This document shows, piece after piece, positions 1 through 8,849 of a stretch of 19,217 nucleotides of DNA (position 1 is the stretch's first letter; each line of letters opens with the position of its first letter). The stretch lies in contig RBNI01002227.1 of assembly GCA_003990745.1 (NCBI GenBank), positions 1 to 19,217 of the forward strand, in the 5' to 3' direction. The notes under the pieces are model-generated. The model ran no database searches. It saw only the letters and a program-made list of their open reading frames with translations, and was not told where the DNA came from. The translations under genes and the position numbers were made by a program. Origin of the DNA: Jimgerdemannia flammicorona. Taxonomy: Eukaryota; Mucoromycota; Endogonomycetes; Endogonales; Endogonaceae.

Positions 1-368
1 AAGGGTGGTCAGTCATAAGGGTGGTCAGTCATAAGGGTGGTCAGTCATAAGGGTGGTCAGTCATAAGGGTGGTCAGTCATAAGGGTGGTCAGTCATAAGA
101 GTGGTCACTCATAAGGGTGGTCAGTCATAAGGGTGGTCAGTCATAAGGGTGGTCAGTCATAAGGATGGTCAGTCATAAGGATGGTCAGTCATAAGGGTGG
201 TCAGTCATAAGGGTGGTCAGTCATAAGGGTGGTCAGTCATAAGAGTGGTCACTCATAAGGGTGGTCAGTTATAAGGGTGGTCAGTCATAAGGGTGGTCAG
301 TCATAAGGATGGTCAGTTATAAGGATGGTCAGTCATAAGGGTGGTCAGTCATAAGGGTGGTTGGTTGT
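1..368. repeat. 16-bp tandem repeat array, about 23 units
   Basis: The unit AAGGGTGGTCAGTCAT repeats head to tail from the window edge, so the array may extend further left. Twenty-two units (1-352) are exact or differ at one or two positions, and a degenerate 23rd unit (353-368) fades into unique sequence. Three variant types occur: AAGAGTGGTCACTCAT (units 7 and 16), AAGGATGG (units 11, 12, 20, 21) and CAGTTAT (units 17 and 20). The array lies just upstream of the hAT1 coding region, so it may be the element's left subterminal block. No terminal inverted repeat is visible to prove this. There are no spacers and the unit does not resemble a telomere repeat. Confidence 0.97.
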
Positions 369-403
369 AAGCAGTTGAGGTTCTAATATAGTCTCATATC
401 TCT

Positions 404-2465
404 CTATTCAAATAGAATTTACAAAGTAAGCTCATCAGTTGCAACCATTGTATGACTTGGAGCTATATATCAAAGGATGACAATATCAACAATCTTAAAA
501 AACATCTCTGGAAGCATTACAATGCTATGCTCTTATCTCTCCAGTATGCTGAGAATCCTTACTGGTCTAAGAAAGATGATATTATGAGTATGGATAGAAT
601 GAAATTTAGGAAGTACTTAGGAGGTTATTAGAAAAATAATTCATCAAATTTAATTATTACAAATAAGAACACACTAGCAAGACTTTAAGTGATGAAAATT
701 TCTGTTGGTTAATTTCCAACTTCTTTATCACTAGATATCAGCCATTCTCTACTATTGAAAATGCTGGCTTCAAGTATCTCCTTTACATATTATGCCCTGA
801 TCTGACCCTTCTATCAGCTGATATGATTTCATGAGTTATTCAAAAGAAATTCAAACTATTGCAAACTCAAGTAAAAGCAAGACTAGTAGGGCTCAAGTTG
901 AAGGTGTTACTTATACTTGATTGTTGGACATCAGATATTAACATCAAGGCCTTCCTTGGAATAACAGCCCATTGGATTGATAGTGATTGGAAGATGCATG
1001 ACATTATCTTAGACTTTGTGAATATCAGCAAAATAACATACATGGGTGCCAATCTTGTGAAAAGTCTGGAGCTGGTAATAGATAATTTATTGCCTAGTGA
1101 CAATCAAATTATTGCTGTTATATGTGACAATGCCAGTAACAATAATACTCTGTTTGAGAATCTCCATCATCTGCTCACTCATGTATACTGTTTCAGATAT
1201 ATGTTGAATCTCATCATTTATGATACTCTTAGTTCTCTTAGTAAGCTCATTGGAAAGCTACAGAAGTTGATAAAGAAGATCAAAAATTCAGTGCAATGAC
1301 AAGCACAACTGGCAAAAGTCTGTGAATCCTCCGGAATTCCCATTTTGAAGCCTCTCTTAGATGTTATGATGAGATGGAGTTCTATATATAAAATGTTAGT
1401 GCATACTCTGGAGATTCATAAGGTAAGATTTTGAATCTATTTATATAGATTTTGGAATATGATTTGGAAGTATTTTGGTACTAAATAAATTGATATTACA
1501 TCCAAATAGGGCTTAGATATATTGCATGCCATGGATAAGTAAATGAGCAATATATCTGAAGATACATGGTAACAATTTGAATTGATTTGCTGATTTCTCA
1601 AGCCTTTTGCCAAAGTGACAACTATGATGTCAGCTTCAAAGTATTCTACAATAGCAGCTGTTATCCTACTATTTAATCAGCTATGTGATCATCTTGAAAA
1701 TGTCATTGATACATATCAAACTGGTGAACATTTTAATCAGGTATATATATGATTTTGAAAGTAATTTTATTTGTGAATTTAGGAACTAATTTAGTAAGTA
1801 ATTGAGAAGTAATATATGTATATTTCCATTTATTTTTTATTTTTTATAAATAATACTCACTGCTACTGAGAATGTACATACAAAACTTCTAAAGTACTAC
1901 TGCAAGATGACACCATTATACAGCATAGCTTTGGTCTTAGATCTATATATCAATATGTGTTATTTCTATTGTAAGCAATGGAAAAAATCCATGGAAGAAT
2001 CAGATGGAACATATCTGGGAAAAAAAGTATAAGCCTATTAATGCTATCATTATACCCTTAATATCTCATGATGCTGATGATTTTATCAACTCAATATATG
2101 AGAAGAAACAGCACATCAATGTAGATGATGAGCTTGAATAGTGGGTGTTGTTTTTATGTTTTTTGATTGGCTTGGTTAATTTTCACTCATATTTCTCTGT
2201 TTCAGTTATTTGTCAAAGAATCCAGCTGATTCTCATATAGATATACTGGATTGGTGGTGACAAAATCAGTTGGTATATCCTAATCTTTCATGAATGGCTT
2301 GCAATTATCTTGCTATTTTGGTGACATCTGTTTCATCTGAATGTATTTTTTCTATTACTGGTGAGCTAGTGACTAAATGTCAAAACAGCTTGTATGTATG
2401 TAAATACAATTCATGCATACATGTGTTTGGATTCTTGGTGGTCTTTAGATATTTTTCACTTCTAA
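404..2465 (+). pseudogene. hAT-family transposase, degraded (hAT1)
   Basis: This is a decayed cut-and-paste transposase of the hAT superfamily. A BED-type zinc finger starts near 440 (CNHC, then LKKHLWKHY). After a frameshift around 630-690 come an N-terminal segment (ITRYQPFSTIENAGF), the first catalytic-region motif DCWTS at 919, DNASNN near 1126, CFRYMLNL (the usual His changed to Tyr) and RWSSIYKML. Three introns can be inferred: 1423-1509 (GT..AG), 1741-1849 (acceptor TAG decayed to TAA; intact in the second copy at 3838-5167) and 2141-2205. The last exons hold KYYCKMTPLYSIALVLD and the dimerisation motif SSECIFS. A 4-bp duplication near 2392-2399 shifts the frame; the other frame continues into MCLDSWWSLD and stops at 2465. 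In-frame stops make it non-autonomous. Family assignment is firm; exact exon ends are inferred. Confidence 0.9.
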
Positions 2466-2509
2466 TTGCTCTGAATATTATCCAAATATTATCTGAATCA
2501 TTTTTTCAG

Positions 2510-2565
2510 GGTAGAGTTCAGAGGGTTGGGTTCAGGGTCAGGTTCAGGGGTCAGGTTCAGGTTTG
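2510..2565. repeat. G-rich GGTTCAG/GGTCAG short repeats in hAT1
   Basis: A run of overlapping GGGTTCAGG and GGGTCAGG words lies between the hAT1 coding region and the 33-bp minisatellite. A mutated counterpart sits in the second hAT copy at about 5221-5320. Short subterminal repeats are common transposase-binding sites in hAT elements. That role here is inferred from position. Confidence 0.75.
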
Positions 2566-2604
2566 AGTTAAGGGTAAATAATAGTTTGGGTGATGTATAT
2601 TTCC

Positions 2605-2802
2605 AGGTTGAGTTAAAGATGGGTTATGTTTAATTCCAGGTTGGGTTAAAGATGGGTAATATATCTTTCCAGGTTGGATTAAAGATAGGTGATATACAAT
2701 TCTGGGTCAGGTTAAAGATGGGTGATGTATAATTCTGGATTGGGTTAAAGATGGGTGATATATAATTCTAAGTTGAGTTAAAGATGGGTGATGTCTAATT
2801 CT
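2605..2802. repeat. 33-bp minisatellite in hAT1 3' subterminal region, six units
   Basis: Six consecutive 33-bp units fill this interval exactly. Each carries a core like GTTAAAGATGGGTGAT followed by an AT-rich tail ending in TTCC or TTCT. A partial unit precedes (about 2561-2604) and the start of another follows at 2803. The second hAT copy keeps only about two recognisable, decayed units (about 5370-5450), so the copy number differs between the elements. It probably forms part of the cis-acting transposon end. Confidence 0.93.
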
Positions 2803-2820
2803 AGGTTGGCTGTTTTACAG

Positions 2821-2860
2821 ATTGGGTTTTGGATTAATTGGATTGGGTTTGTAGAGCACT
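2821..2860 (+). mobile_element. Right terminus of hAT1
   Basis: Both hAT copies share the sequence up to GTAGAGCACT (ending 2860 here and 5497 in the second copy) and diverge soon after. Read outward-in on the minus strand this is AGTGCTCTACAAACCC, which fits a hAT-type terminal inverted repeat. The next bases are ATCTATAG here and AACTATAA at the second copy, a plausible 8-bp target site. The matching left terminus is not in the window. Confidence 0.7.
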
Positions 2861-3422
2861 ATCTATAGATATATGTGAAATAAGGATAGTAAAGAAGATT
2901 CATCAGATCTTCAGGCATGCACTATGGTCAATCTCTAACTTAGAGTACACTAGGATCTCAGACTTCAAGGAACTGTCAGCTTGCCACATCAATATACTGA
3001 AAGCCATGGTGGCCACAGAGACTCAGTCTACTATCACTCTCAATAGTAATAAAGTAAAGAACTTCTGGTATTCTATCCTTCAGGACAACCCAGATCAATT
3101 CATACAAGGATTGATCTCAGTATTCCAAGGCCCCAGCATTCAGGTTAGACCTCTTCAAGATCTCACATTTATTCCTTATTTTGTGGAAGAGAATGTCATA
3201 GATTGGAGAGCCTCTGCTGCTGAATATAATGACATTATTGGCAATGATGTTATCCTGCTAATTGGTGATATGTGCAAAGTATGTGAAATGCACAATATAT
3301 ATAATGAGATGAATGAAATATTCACCAATCTCATCTCCTTCAAAGACGTCCTGTCTCTGATCTCTGGCTTTGATGATAGTGATGAAGATGAAGTCTCTAT
3401 AGTCCTAAACTTTCTGCTCTAA
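2861..3422 (+). CDS. Unrecognised ORF, 5' end removed by hAT1
   Basis: An uninterrupted frame of about 187 codons runs from the hAT1 terminus to a TAA at 3420-3422. The first ATG in this frame (2838) lies inside the transposon, so the true start is missing. The protein begins with a basic stretch (IRIVKKIHQIFRHALW), has a mixed helical middle part containing KNFWYSILQDNPDQF, and ends in an acidic tail (GFDDSDEDEVS). I see no signal peptide, membrane segment, zinc knuckle, integrase or RT motif. The clean frame contrasts with the stop-ridden neighbours and suggests younger sequence or recent constraint. It is followed directly by LTR-like sequence, so it may be the 3' end of an LTR element or a host gene fragment. 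I do not recognise the family. Confidence 0.55.
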
Positions 3423-3427
3423 GTTCT

Positions 3428-3669
3428 TGATAATACTGGATTTTACCAGCATCCTTTTCCTATATAACTATTATTCTACTGGCATTCTGAACTTGTATAA
3501 TCATTTGTACAGACAACTATAGTTTTCTGTATTTCAGTATTTTATTTGGTTATTGGAATTTATATTTAGCTTTATAACTTAGCAATTATTGAATTATATT
3601 TTGTATAAATACCCCTCTTATTTCCTTTGAAATAAAGTCAGTCAAGTTCATTACTCTCAATTCTATGCA
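3428..3669 (+). mobile_element. LTR-like block with TATA box and poly(A) signal
   Basis: The block can be drawn from TGATAATACTGG at 3428 to TTCTATGCA at 3669, giving TG...CA ends. Inside are TATAAATA (3604-3611) and AATAAA (3631-3636). The minus strand of the solo LTR at 4206-4619 has the same order: TGTATAAATA, about 20 nt, AATAAA, then TCAGTCA and TTCA words. This shared promoter/polyadenylation layout supports an LTR of a related family. The boundaries are tentative, and no clear polypurine tract or primer-binding site flanks it. Confidence 0.45.
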
Positions 3670-3837
3670 AGCAATCTAAAGAGATAATAAGATAGTTTAA
3701 AGATAAGAAGTTTGAGAACTGTAAGACTTTAGGAAGGTACTCTAATAAGAACTTACTTATAATAAACTTGAGGTTAGTCTAAGAGATATACCTTGGAGAG
3801 AATCTGATGTATTTGAAGGACTCAATGACTACTATGT
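3670..3837. other. Unassigned AT-rich sequence before hAT2
   Basis: This stretch has no long ORF and no recognisable motif. It may be the internal leader of the LTR element at 3428. It ends where similarity to hAT1 begins (AATATCTGAAGATA at about 3840). Confidence 0.4.
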
Positions 3838-4205
3838 GATAATATCTGAAGATATTTAGCAATAATTTGAATTAATTTACTGATTTCTTGAGATATTTAC
3901 CTAGGTAACAACTATAATATCAGCTTCAAAGTATCCTATAATAGCAGCTGTCATCTTACTATTTAATTAACTATATAATTATCTTAATAGTATTGATATA
4001 TATAAAACTGGCAAAAATTTTAGTCAAGTATATATATAATTTTAAAAGTAATTTTATTTGTAAATTTAAGAATATAATATATTTATATTTTAATTTTTTT
4101 TTTTTTATAGATAATTTTTACTGCTGCTGAGAATGTATATATAAAACTTTTAAAGTATTACTACAAGATAATACTATTATATAGTATAACTTTGGCCTTA
4201 GATAT

Positions 4206-4619
4206 TGTAATGTAGCAGATGCAGAACTTGGTGAGTTGGTAGAATTTTGTATGAGGGGAAGAGTATGTAAAAAAGACTTGTTTTGGAATTGAACTGACTT
4301 GATCTAACTTGATCTGACTTGATCTGACTGAGGTTTATTCACTCTAAAATACTGAGTTATTTATACAGATTTGTGTGCTAATTCTGCTACTAAATATGTA
4401 GCTAAGTATTAAGTCTTTTCATGTGAAATTCTCAAGTAGAATCTCATGTGAAATCCTATCTGAAATTCATGAAAGTAACAAGAGTTTCACTGATAATGTT
4501 TTAGATACAGTGTTTACAGTAAAGGCAATTTCTACACTATACTAAATTTAAAATCAGATTCAGGTACATACTACAATTAAATGTCTATTTTCTGTTTCTA
4601 TTTTATACCATATGTCACA
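4206..4619 (-). mobile_element. Solo LTR inserted in hAT2
   Basis: This 414-bp block interrupts hAT2 exactly where hAT1 reads CCTTAGATCTATAT. On the minus strand it starts TGTGACATATGG and ends CTACATTACA, giving the TGT...ACA ends of an LTR. Also on the minus strand it carries TATAAATA (4365-4358) followed by AATAAA (4339-4334). The flanks hold a short imperfect duplication (AGAT/ATAT on the minus strand). No internal retrotransposon genes are attached, so it is a solo LTR left by LTR-LTR recombination. The superfamily (probably Ty3/gypsy) is a guess from the layout. Confidence 0.7.
4291..4330. repeat. 10-bp repeat (GATCTGACTT), four units, in solo LTR
   Basis: Four tandem 10-bp units, GAACTGACTT, GATCTAACTT, GATCTGACTT and GATCTGACTG, lie within the solo LTR. 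On the LTR's own strand they fall just downstream of the AATAAA signal, in the presumed R/U5 part. Confidence 0.9.
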
Positions 4620-5220
4620 ATCTATATATTAATATATATTATTTCTATTATAAGAAATAGGTAAAATCCTTAATTAATGAGTGAAAGAATAAGATAAAAT
4701 ATATCTGAAAAAAGAAGTATAGACCTATTAATATTATTATTATATATCTAATATCTCATAATATTGATGATTTAATTAACTCAATTTATAAGAAAAAACA
4801 ATATATTAGTATAGATAATATACTTGAATGATAGGTAGATATTATTGTTATTATTGTTATTATTGTTAAGTTTTTGGATAGTTGACTTGGTTGATTTTTA
4901 TTTATATTTCTCTGTTTTTAGTTATTTATTAAAGAATTTGACTAAATATCCTAGATTGGTAGTAGTGAAATCAGTCAGTATATTCTAATCTTTCATAAAT
5001 ATCTTATGATTATCTTATTATTCCAGTAACATCTATTCTATCTGAATGAATTTTTTCTATTATTAATAAGCTTATGACTAACCATCAAAATAGCTTATTT
5101 ATAAATATAATTTGTACCTATATATATCTGGATTCTTAATAGTTTTCAGATATTTTTCACTTTCAATTACTCTAAATATTTTCTGAATATTATACAAATA
5201 TTATTTAAATCATTTTTTCA

Positions 5221-5497
5221 GAGCAGAGTTTAGGATCAGATTTAGGGTCAGATTCAGAATTAGGTTTAGAGTTAAGTTCAGGGTCTGGTTCAGGATTAGG
5301 TTTAGAGATTGAGTTTAGAGTCAAATTAAGAATAAACAATAGATTAGATTAAAGACAGATTACTTTTTTTTTTGAGTTGGGTTAAAGATGAGTCATATTT
5401 TTTCTTTGATTGAAATAATAATAAGTTATATATAATTTCAGATTAGCTGTTTTCTGAATTGAGTTTTAGATTTATTGGATTAGGTTTGTAGAGCACT
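5221..5497 (+). repeat. hAT2 subterminal repeats and right terminus
   Basis: This stretch aligns with hAT1 2510-2860: degenerate TTTAGGGTCAGATTCAG words, about two decayed 33-bp units (GAGTTGGGTTAAAGATGAG near 5374), then TTGGATTAGGTTTGTAGAGCACT-type sequence ending at 5497. The 14 bp from 5498 to 5511 separate it from the copia1 LTR and include AACTATAA, which resembles the base pattern next to hAT1. Confidence 0.8.
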
Positions 5498-5511
5498 AAC
5501 TATAACAAATT

Positions 5512-5575
5512 TATTATAAAGAGAGAAGTATTTATTAAAGTTATATAGGTGATATATTGAGTTACTATTCTAACA
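5512..5575 (-). mobile_element. copia1 3' LTR, internally deleted
   Basis: On the minus strand the LTR opens with TGTTAGAATAGTAAC, a typical Ty1/copia start, preceded by the purine-rich CAAGAG. Its other end (TATTATAAAGAGAG on the plus strand) matches TGTTGTGAAAGAGAG of copia2 after G-to-A changes. Compared with the 131-bp copia2 LTR it lacks roughly 70 bp from the middle. Confidence 0.7.
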
Positions 5576-7616
5576 CTCTTGCTTAATGAGATATATAATC
5601 AAAAGTATGTAAACTAGAGTAAAAAAAAAAAACAATACAATATATACAAAAACTAGAACTATATATATATAACTTAGAAATATAGCTATTTAGGAATTTT
5701 TATAAGTTGAAAAGTATTTCAAAATATACCCAAAATACTCACAAAATGCAACATATATTATCTGCAGAATCCACTTATAGATGAGAGATGCAACTAATGA
5801 AGATATAAATATAGAATGGTCTTTTATAGTTTGAAAAGTCTCATGATTAACTACTAGACTATTGTATTGCTCATAAGACTCATTCCTTTAATGTATAGCT
5901 TGAACTTTAGCTTTAGAAGAACTTTTGTAAATAAATTGATAATTACGTACTTAGTGGAGATATACTCTAAGTATATACTCCCATATTCTATGTATTTATA
6001 TAAAATGATACTATATATTAATATGTTTTATTCTATTATAATGTATCAAATTTTTAGCAAGTACAATCATAGACTGATTATTCTAGTATAGTGTAGTACT
6101 CTGTTTTTGAGTGAATCTAAGTTCTTTTAATAGTTTATAGAGCTATATAGTTTCTTTTATTACTATTAACAATGTCTGATACTTCATCTATATTGATGAT
6201 ATTACTATAGAACTCTACTTATATATCTGCTATAAGATGACTTCTTTGTTATTTTTGCTAATATAGAAGAGGTACTTAGTTATAGATTAGTAGTTGTCAA
6301 ATATTATTTTCCTTGTCATTTCTCTCACTATTGCTATTACTCAATATAAGTATATAGTATGCTATACTCTTAAGATACTTAAATATTCTCTTAATAGTAT
6401 ACTAATGCAAATTATCATAGTAGGAGAAATACTACACCATCTTATTTATAATATATAATATATCAGACCTTATTCTAAGTATGAGATATATAAGAAAACT
6501 GATTGCTTACCAATAGAGAATATTTTTGGTAGGTATATTGTTATTATCATTCTCAAATATAGTATTTGGCTTCCTTAACTTTACAGAAGTATCTATAGGA
6601 GTACTAATGGGCTTGTATTTACTTATATTGAAATATTTGAGAATTGTTTGAGTATATGTTACTTGTAAGAGATATATAGTATATATATTTCTGTTATATA
6701 TAATAGATATTCTCAAAAGGAAGGATATATCACTCATATCTGTCATCTTGAATTCTCAGCATAGGGCTTCTTTAACTCTGTTAAGCTTATTCTTACTAAT
6801 AATGATAATTATATCATTAACCTAGATACTAATGAATACTATACTACTATTATTATAATACTAGATAAATATGTAATTGTCTACTTTGCAATAGGTGAAT
6901 CCATTATCAAAGAGATGTTTATCAATCCTTTTATTTCATAATTATACTACTTATTTGATGCCATATAGTCTTTTATGTAGTTTATATATAAGCTCATTCT
7001 TATTGTCATTGTAGAGTTTGTATTCTTGTAGTTGATGGACATATAGTTCAGTATCTATATTACTATTTAGAAATGCTGTCTTGATATCTATTTGATAGAT
7101 TTTCAGATCATATAGTATACTGATCATAAGGAGTATTCTAAGTAAAGTAAGCTTGAATACTAGTAAAAATATCTCATTATAATCTACACCATAAATCTGT
7201 GAGTATTCCTTAACAAACAAAATGAGCTTTATATAACTTTATACTTTTATTAACATTGTGCTTTATTCTATAGACCCACTTGGATCTATTCAATTAGTAA
7301 TTTGGTAGAAGGAATAAGAGATCCTATATACTATTCTTAATGAATAAATTATGCTCCTCATCTATTACTCACTTCCATTTCTCACTGTCAGGATTGGTGG
7401 TTACAGATTCATTATATATATTTGGCTCACTAATAGATATTACAATATATATGCATTCATATACTTTGACATAATTCATATAGTCTATATGTTGTTATTA
7501 TCTAAAGTTTACCAGTACATACTAATAATTTTCTAAATCCAAATAAATTTCTAGCAAATGTTGGAATACTTTTACTTATTCTCTATAGAGGATCTCTCAT
7601 AACTGGAGAATTTGTC
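5576..7616 (-). pseudogene. Ty1/copia pol remnant: RT and RNase H (copia1)
   Basis: On the minus strand, from 7616 downwards, the order is linker, RT, RNase H and 3' LTR, the Ty1/copia arrangement. Near 7280-7200 KWVYRIKHNVN leads into YSQIYGVDYNEIF. At 7150-6950 come IYQIDIKTAFLN and YKLHKRLYGIK. The RT active site, normally YVDD, has become stop-VND at 6824-6813, so the enzyme is dead. At 6746-6507 ISFLLRISIIYN and ILKYFNISKYKP mark the RT C-terminus. At 6100-5860 RNase H ends with LFTKVLLKLKF and KGMSLMS, which match SLTKALSKPNF and KGMGLMS in copia2. The region from 5576 to 5860 is non-coding AT-rich sequence containing an A-run at 5623. Many stops are present. Confidence 0.88.
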
Positions 7617-7627
7617 TTCATCTTTAA

Positions 7628-7632
<5 letters not shown>
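7617..7632. repeat. Target-site duplication, left copy (16 bp)
   Basis: TTCATCTTTAATCTCT here matches TTCATCTTTGATCTCT at 8834-8849 with one mismatch. The two copies flank the poly(T)-bounded 7633-8833 insertion and both sit in copia1 sequence. This marks target-primed insertion. Confidence 0.93.

Positions 7633-7657
<25 letters not shown>
7632..7657 (-). other. Poly(A) tail of the 1.2-kb retroposed sequence
   Basis: An uninterrupted run of 26 T on the plus strand adjoins the left target-site duplication. On the minus strand, CATAAAAATTT lies about 25 nt before the tail and could serve as a poly(A) signal, so the insert looks like a copied polyadenylated transcript. Confidence 0.9.
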
Positions 7658-7659
<2 letters not shown>

Positions 7660-8833
7660 CAGACTCAACATCTCATAAATTTTTATGGGAAGAGAACCTA
7701 AACTATATAGGCCAAAACCCTCTCCAACCACCCATCAAGCACTGCTCCCCCATTAATCTAAGCTAGCTATTGTCCAGCAGCTCGACCATGCCAGGTGCAG
7801 CAGGGTCTATATTGGCCTATATCTCATTCTGCACACCATGCTCTCCATACCATCAGGAAGAACCCAGCCATATGCCAATGACTGAAAGCACATGTCCGAG
7901 ACCCCAACATATGTACAAGGCCATGCTCGAGCTGAATAGAATAGCCCCTACCACTACAAAGAGAATAACAGACAAAGAAAAAACTCCTATCAAAGTACAC
8001 CATAGTAGATAGGGCCTGGTTCTCCCAGTCAAGGTGAGTAAAGGACTTACACATAAGGTGGGAGAAGACCCCCAATACCCCACTACTCAAGCCTACAGGC
8101 CTCAATCACATTGCCATATCAGCTCCTGATTTCAGTTAAGTACAGTCAAGATGTCTGAAATGGGTAGCCTCAGGTCCCCCAACCCCTCTCAATAACTGGA
8201 GCCCAACCCACCAAATTGCCAAAAGAAGCTGAGAGTGTCACCTACCACCTAACCACTCTGCACCAATCAAAAGGCCCCACTGAAGCAGCACTTGCCTCAG
8301 CCCCAATGACCACCCCCAGCCTGATACTCTACTGGTTCACTATTATCATCCTTCCTCCTATCTGTGATGGCCATCTCCCCTCCCATCCCAACAATATCCG
8401 AAAAGCAGTCACCTATGCCAGAACCATGCTCACCAGGAAGCTTGCCAAAGCCAGAGGACTTCACTATAGGTACTGAGGACCTGCAGGTAACCTATACTGA
8501 GCACTTGATGCCCAAGGTCAGCCAACTCCCTATGTAGTCCATGACATACTGAGACAGTACCTTATTGGTGACAGCAAAAGGAAGAAGGTGCCACACCAAA
8601 ACAGATACACTCCAGATGTAGCCGAGGACACCAGAAATCACAAAAAAGTAGAGAAGACACTGATCTGATACTGATAAAGGGGCAACTCATCACCATTACC
8701 TTTCCCCCACTGTCCTGCAATAGGTACAGCAAACCAATCCAAGGTAGAGGGGGTAATAATTGTGGAAAGTAAACTTGGAAGGTTGCTTACCAAACTATTG
8801 TAACTGGTAAGGTAGCAGAGAAAGGGATCATCA
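7658..8833 (-). pseudogene. Retroposed copy of an unidentified, probably membrane-protein, transcript
   Basis: A poly(A)-tailed insert with a 16-bp target-site duplication lies inside copia1. One minus-strand frame (codons in phase with the ATG at 8542-8540) stays coherent from about 8690 to 7680 with scattered stops, many of them TGA, as expected from CGA decay. It holds hydrophobic stretches (FFVISGVLGYIWSVSVLVW near 8645-8590; SLSVILFVVVGAILFSSS near 7975-7920), a polar middle (SGFGKLPGEHGSGIGDCF; TDRRKDDNSEPVEYQ) and IDPAAPGMVELLDN towards the end. A different frame is open at 8838-8638, so a frameshift or retained intron may lie near 8690. I see no RT, endonuclease or other LINE motif. 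A truncated LINE of an unknown type remains possible. The protein family is not recognised. Confidence 0.6.
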
Positions 8834-8849
8834 TTCATCTTTGATCTCT
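8834..8849. repeat. Target-site duplication, right copy (16 bp)
   Basis: TTCATCTTTGATCTCT pairs with 7617-7632. Sequence to its right (TCTTAGCTCAGATAACTCTAG...) resumes copia1 and matches copia2 at about 11305-11365, which shows that the insert split one continuous copia sequence. Confidence 0.93.

Larger units (their letters stand above)
3838..5167 (+). pseudogene. hAT transposase, second copy, 5'-truncated and heavily decayed (hAT2)
   Basis: From 3838 the sequence parallels hAT1 from about 1549: same order, same intron positions, many transitions to A/T. Landmarks are ATATCTGAAGATA, CAGCTTCAAAGTAT and the intron-2 acceptor ATAG near 4110, which is intact here and lost in hAT1. After the solo LTR come the decayed dimerisation region (TCTGAATGAATTTTTTCTAT near 5040) and a C-terminal LDS motif without the 4-bp duplication seen in hAT1. 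The first half of the transposase (BED finger, DCWTS region) is absent. The frame is full of stops. It is useful mainly as an outgroup for reading hAT1. Confidence 0.85.

Noticed and set aside
1..368. CRISPR array or telomere repeat
   Set aside because: The 16-bp units are directly adjacent with no spacers, and the unit does not match a TTAGGG-like telomere motif. It is an ordinary minisatellite.
867..1103. Minus-strand ORF opposite the hAT1 core
   Set aside because: It is the antisense shadow of the transposase frame, which carries the recognisable motifs.
5867..6091. Plus-strand ORF of 74 codons
   Set aside because: It is antisense to the copia1 RNase H end and is strongly biased to Ile/Tyr/Leu by AT-rich composition. 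No independent signal supports it.
7351..7536. Plus-strand hydrophobic ORF
   Set aside because: It is antisense to the copia1 linker. The hydrophobicity comes from AT-rich codons.
7770..8476. Plus-strand ORFs in the retroposed insert
   Set aside because: The poly(A) tail fixes the transcript on the minus strand, and the coherent minus-strand frame explains these as shadows.
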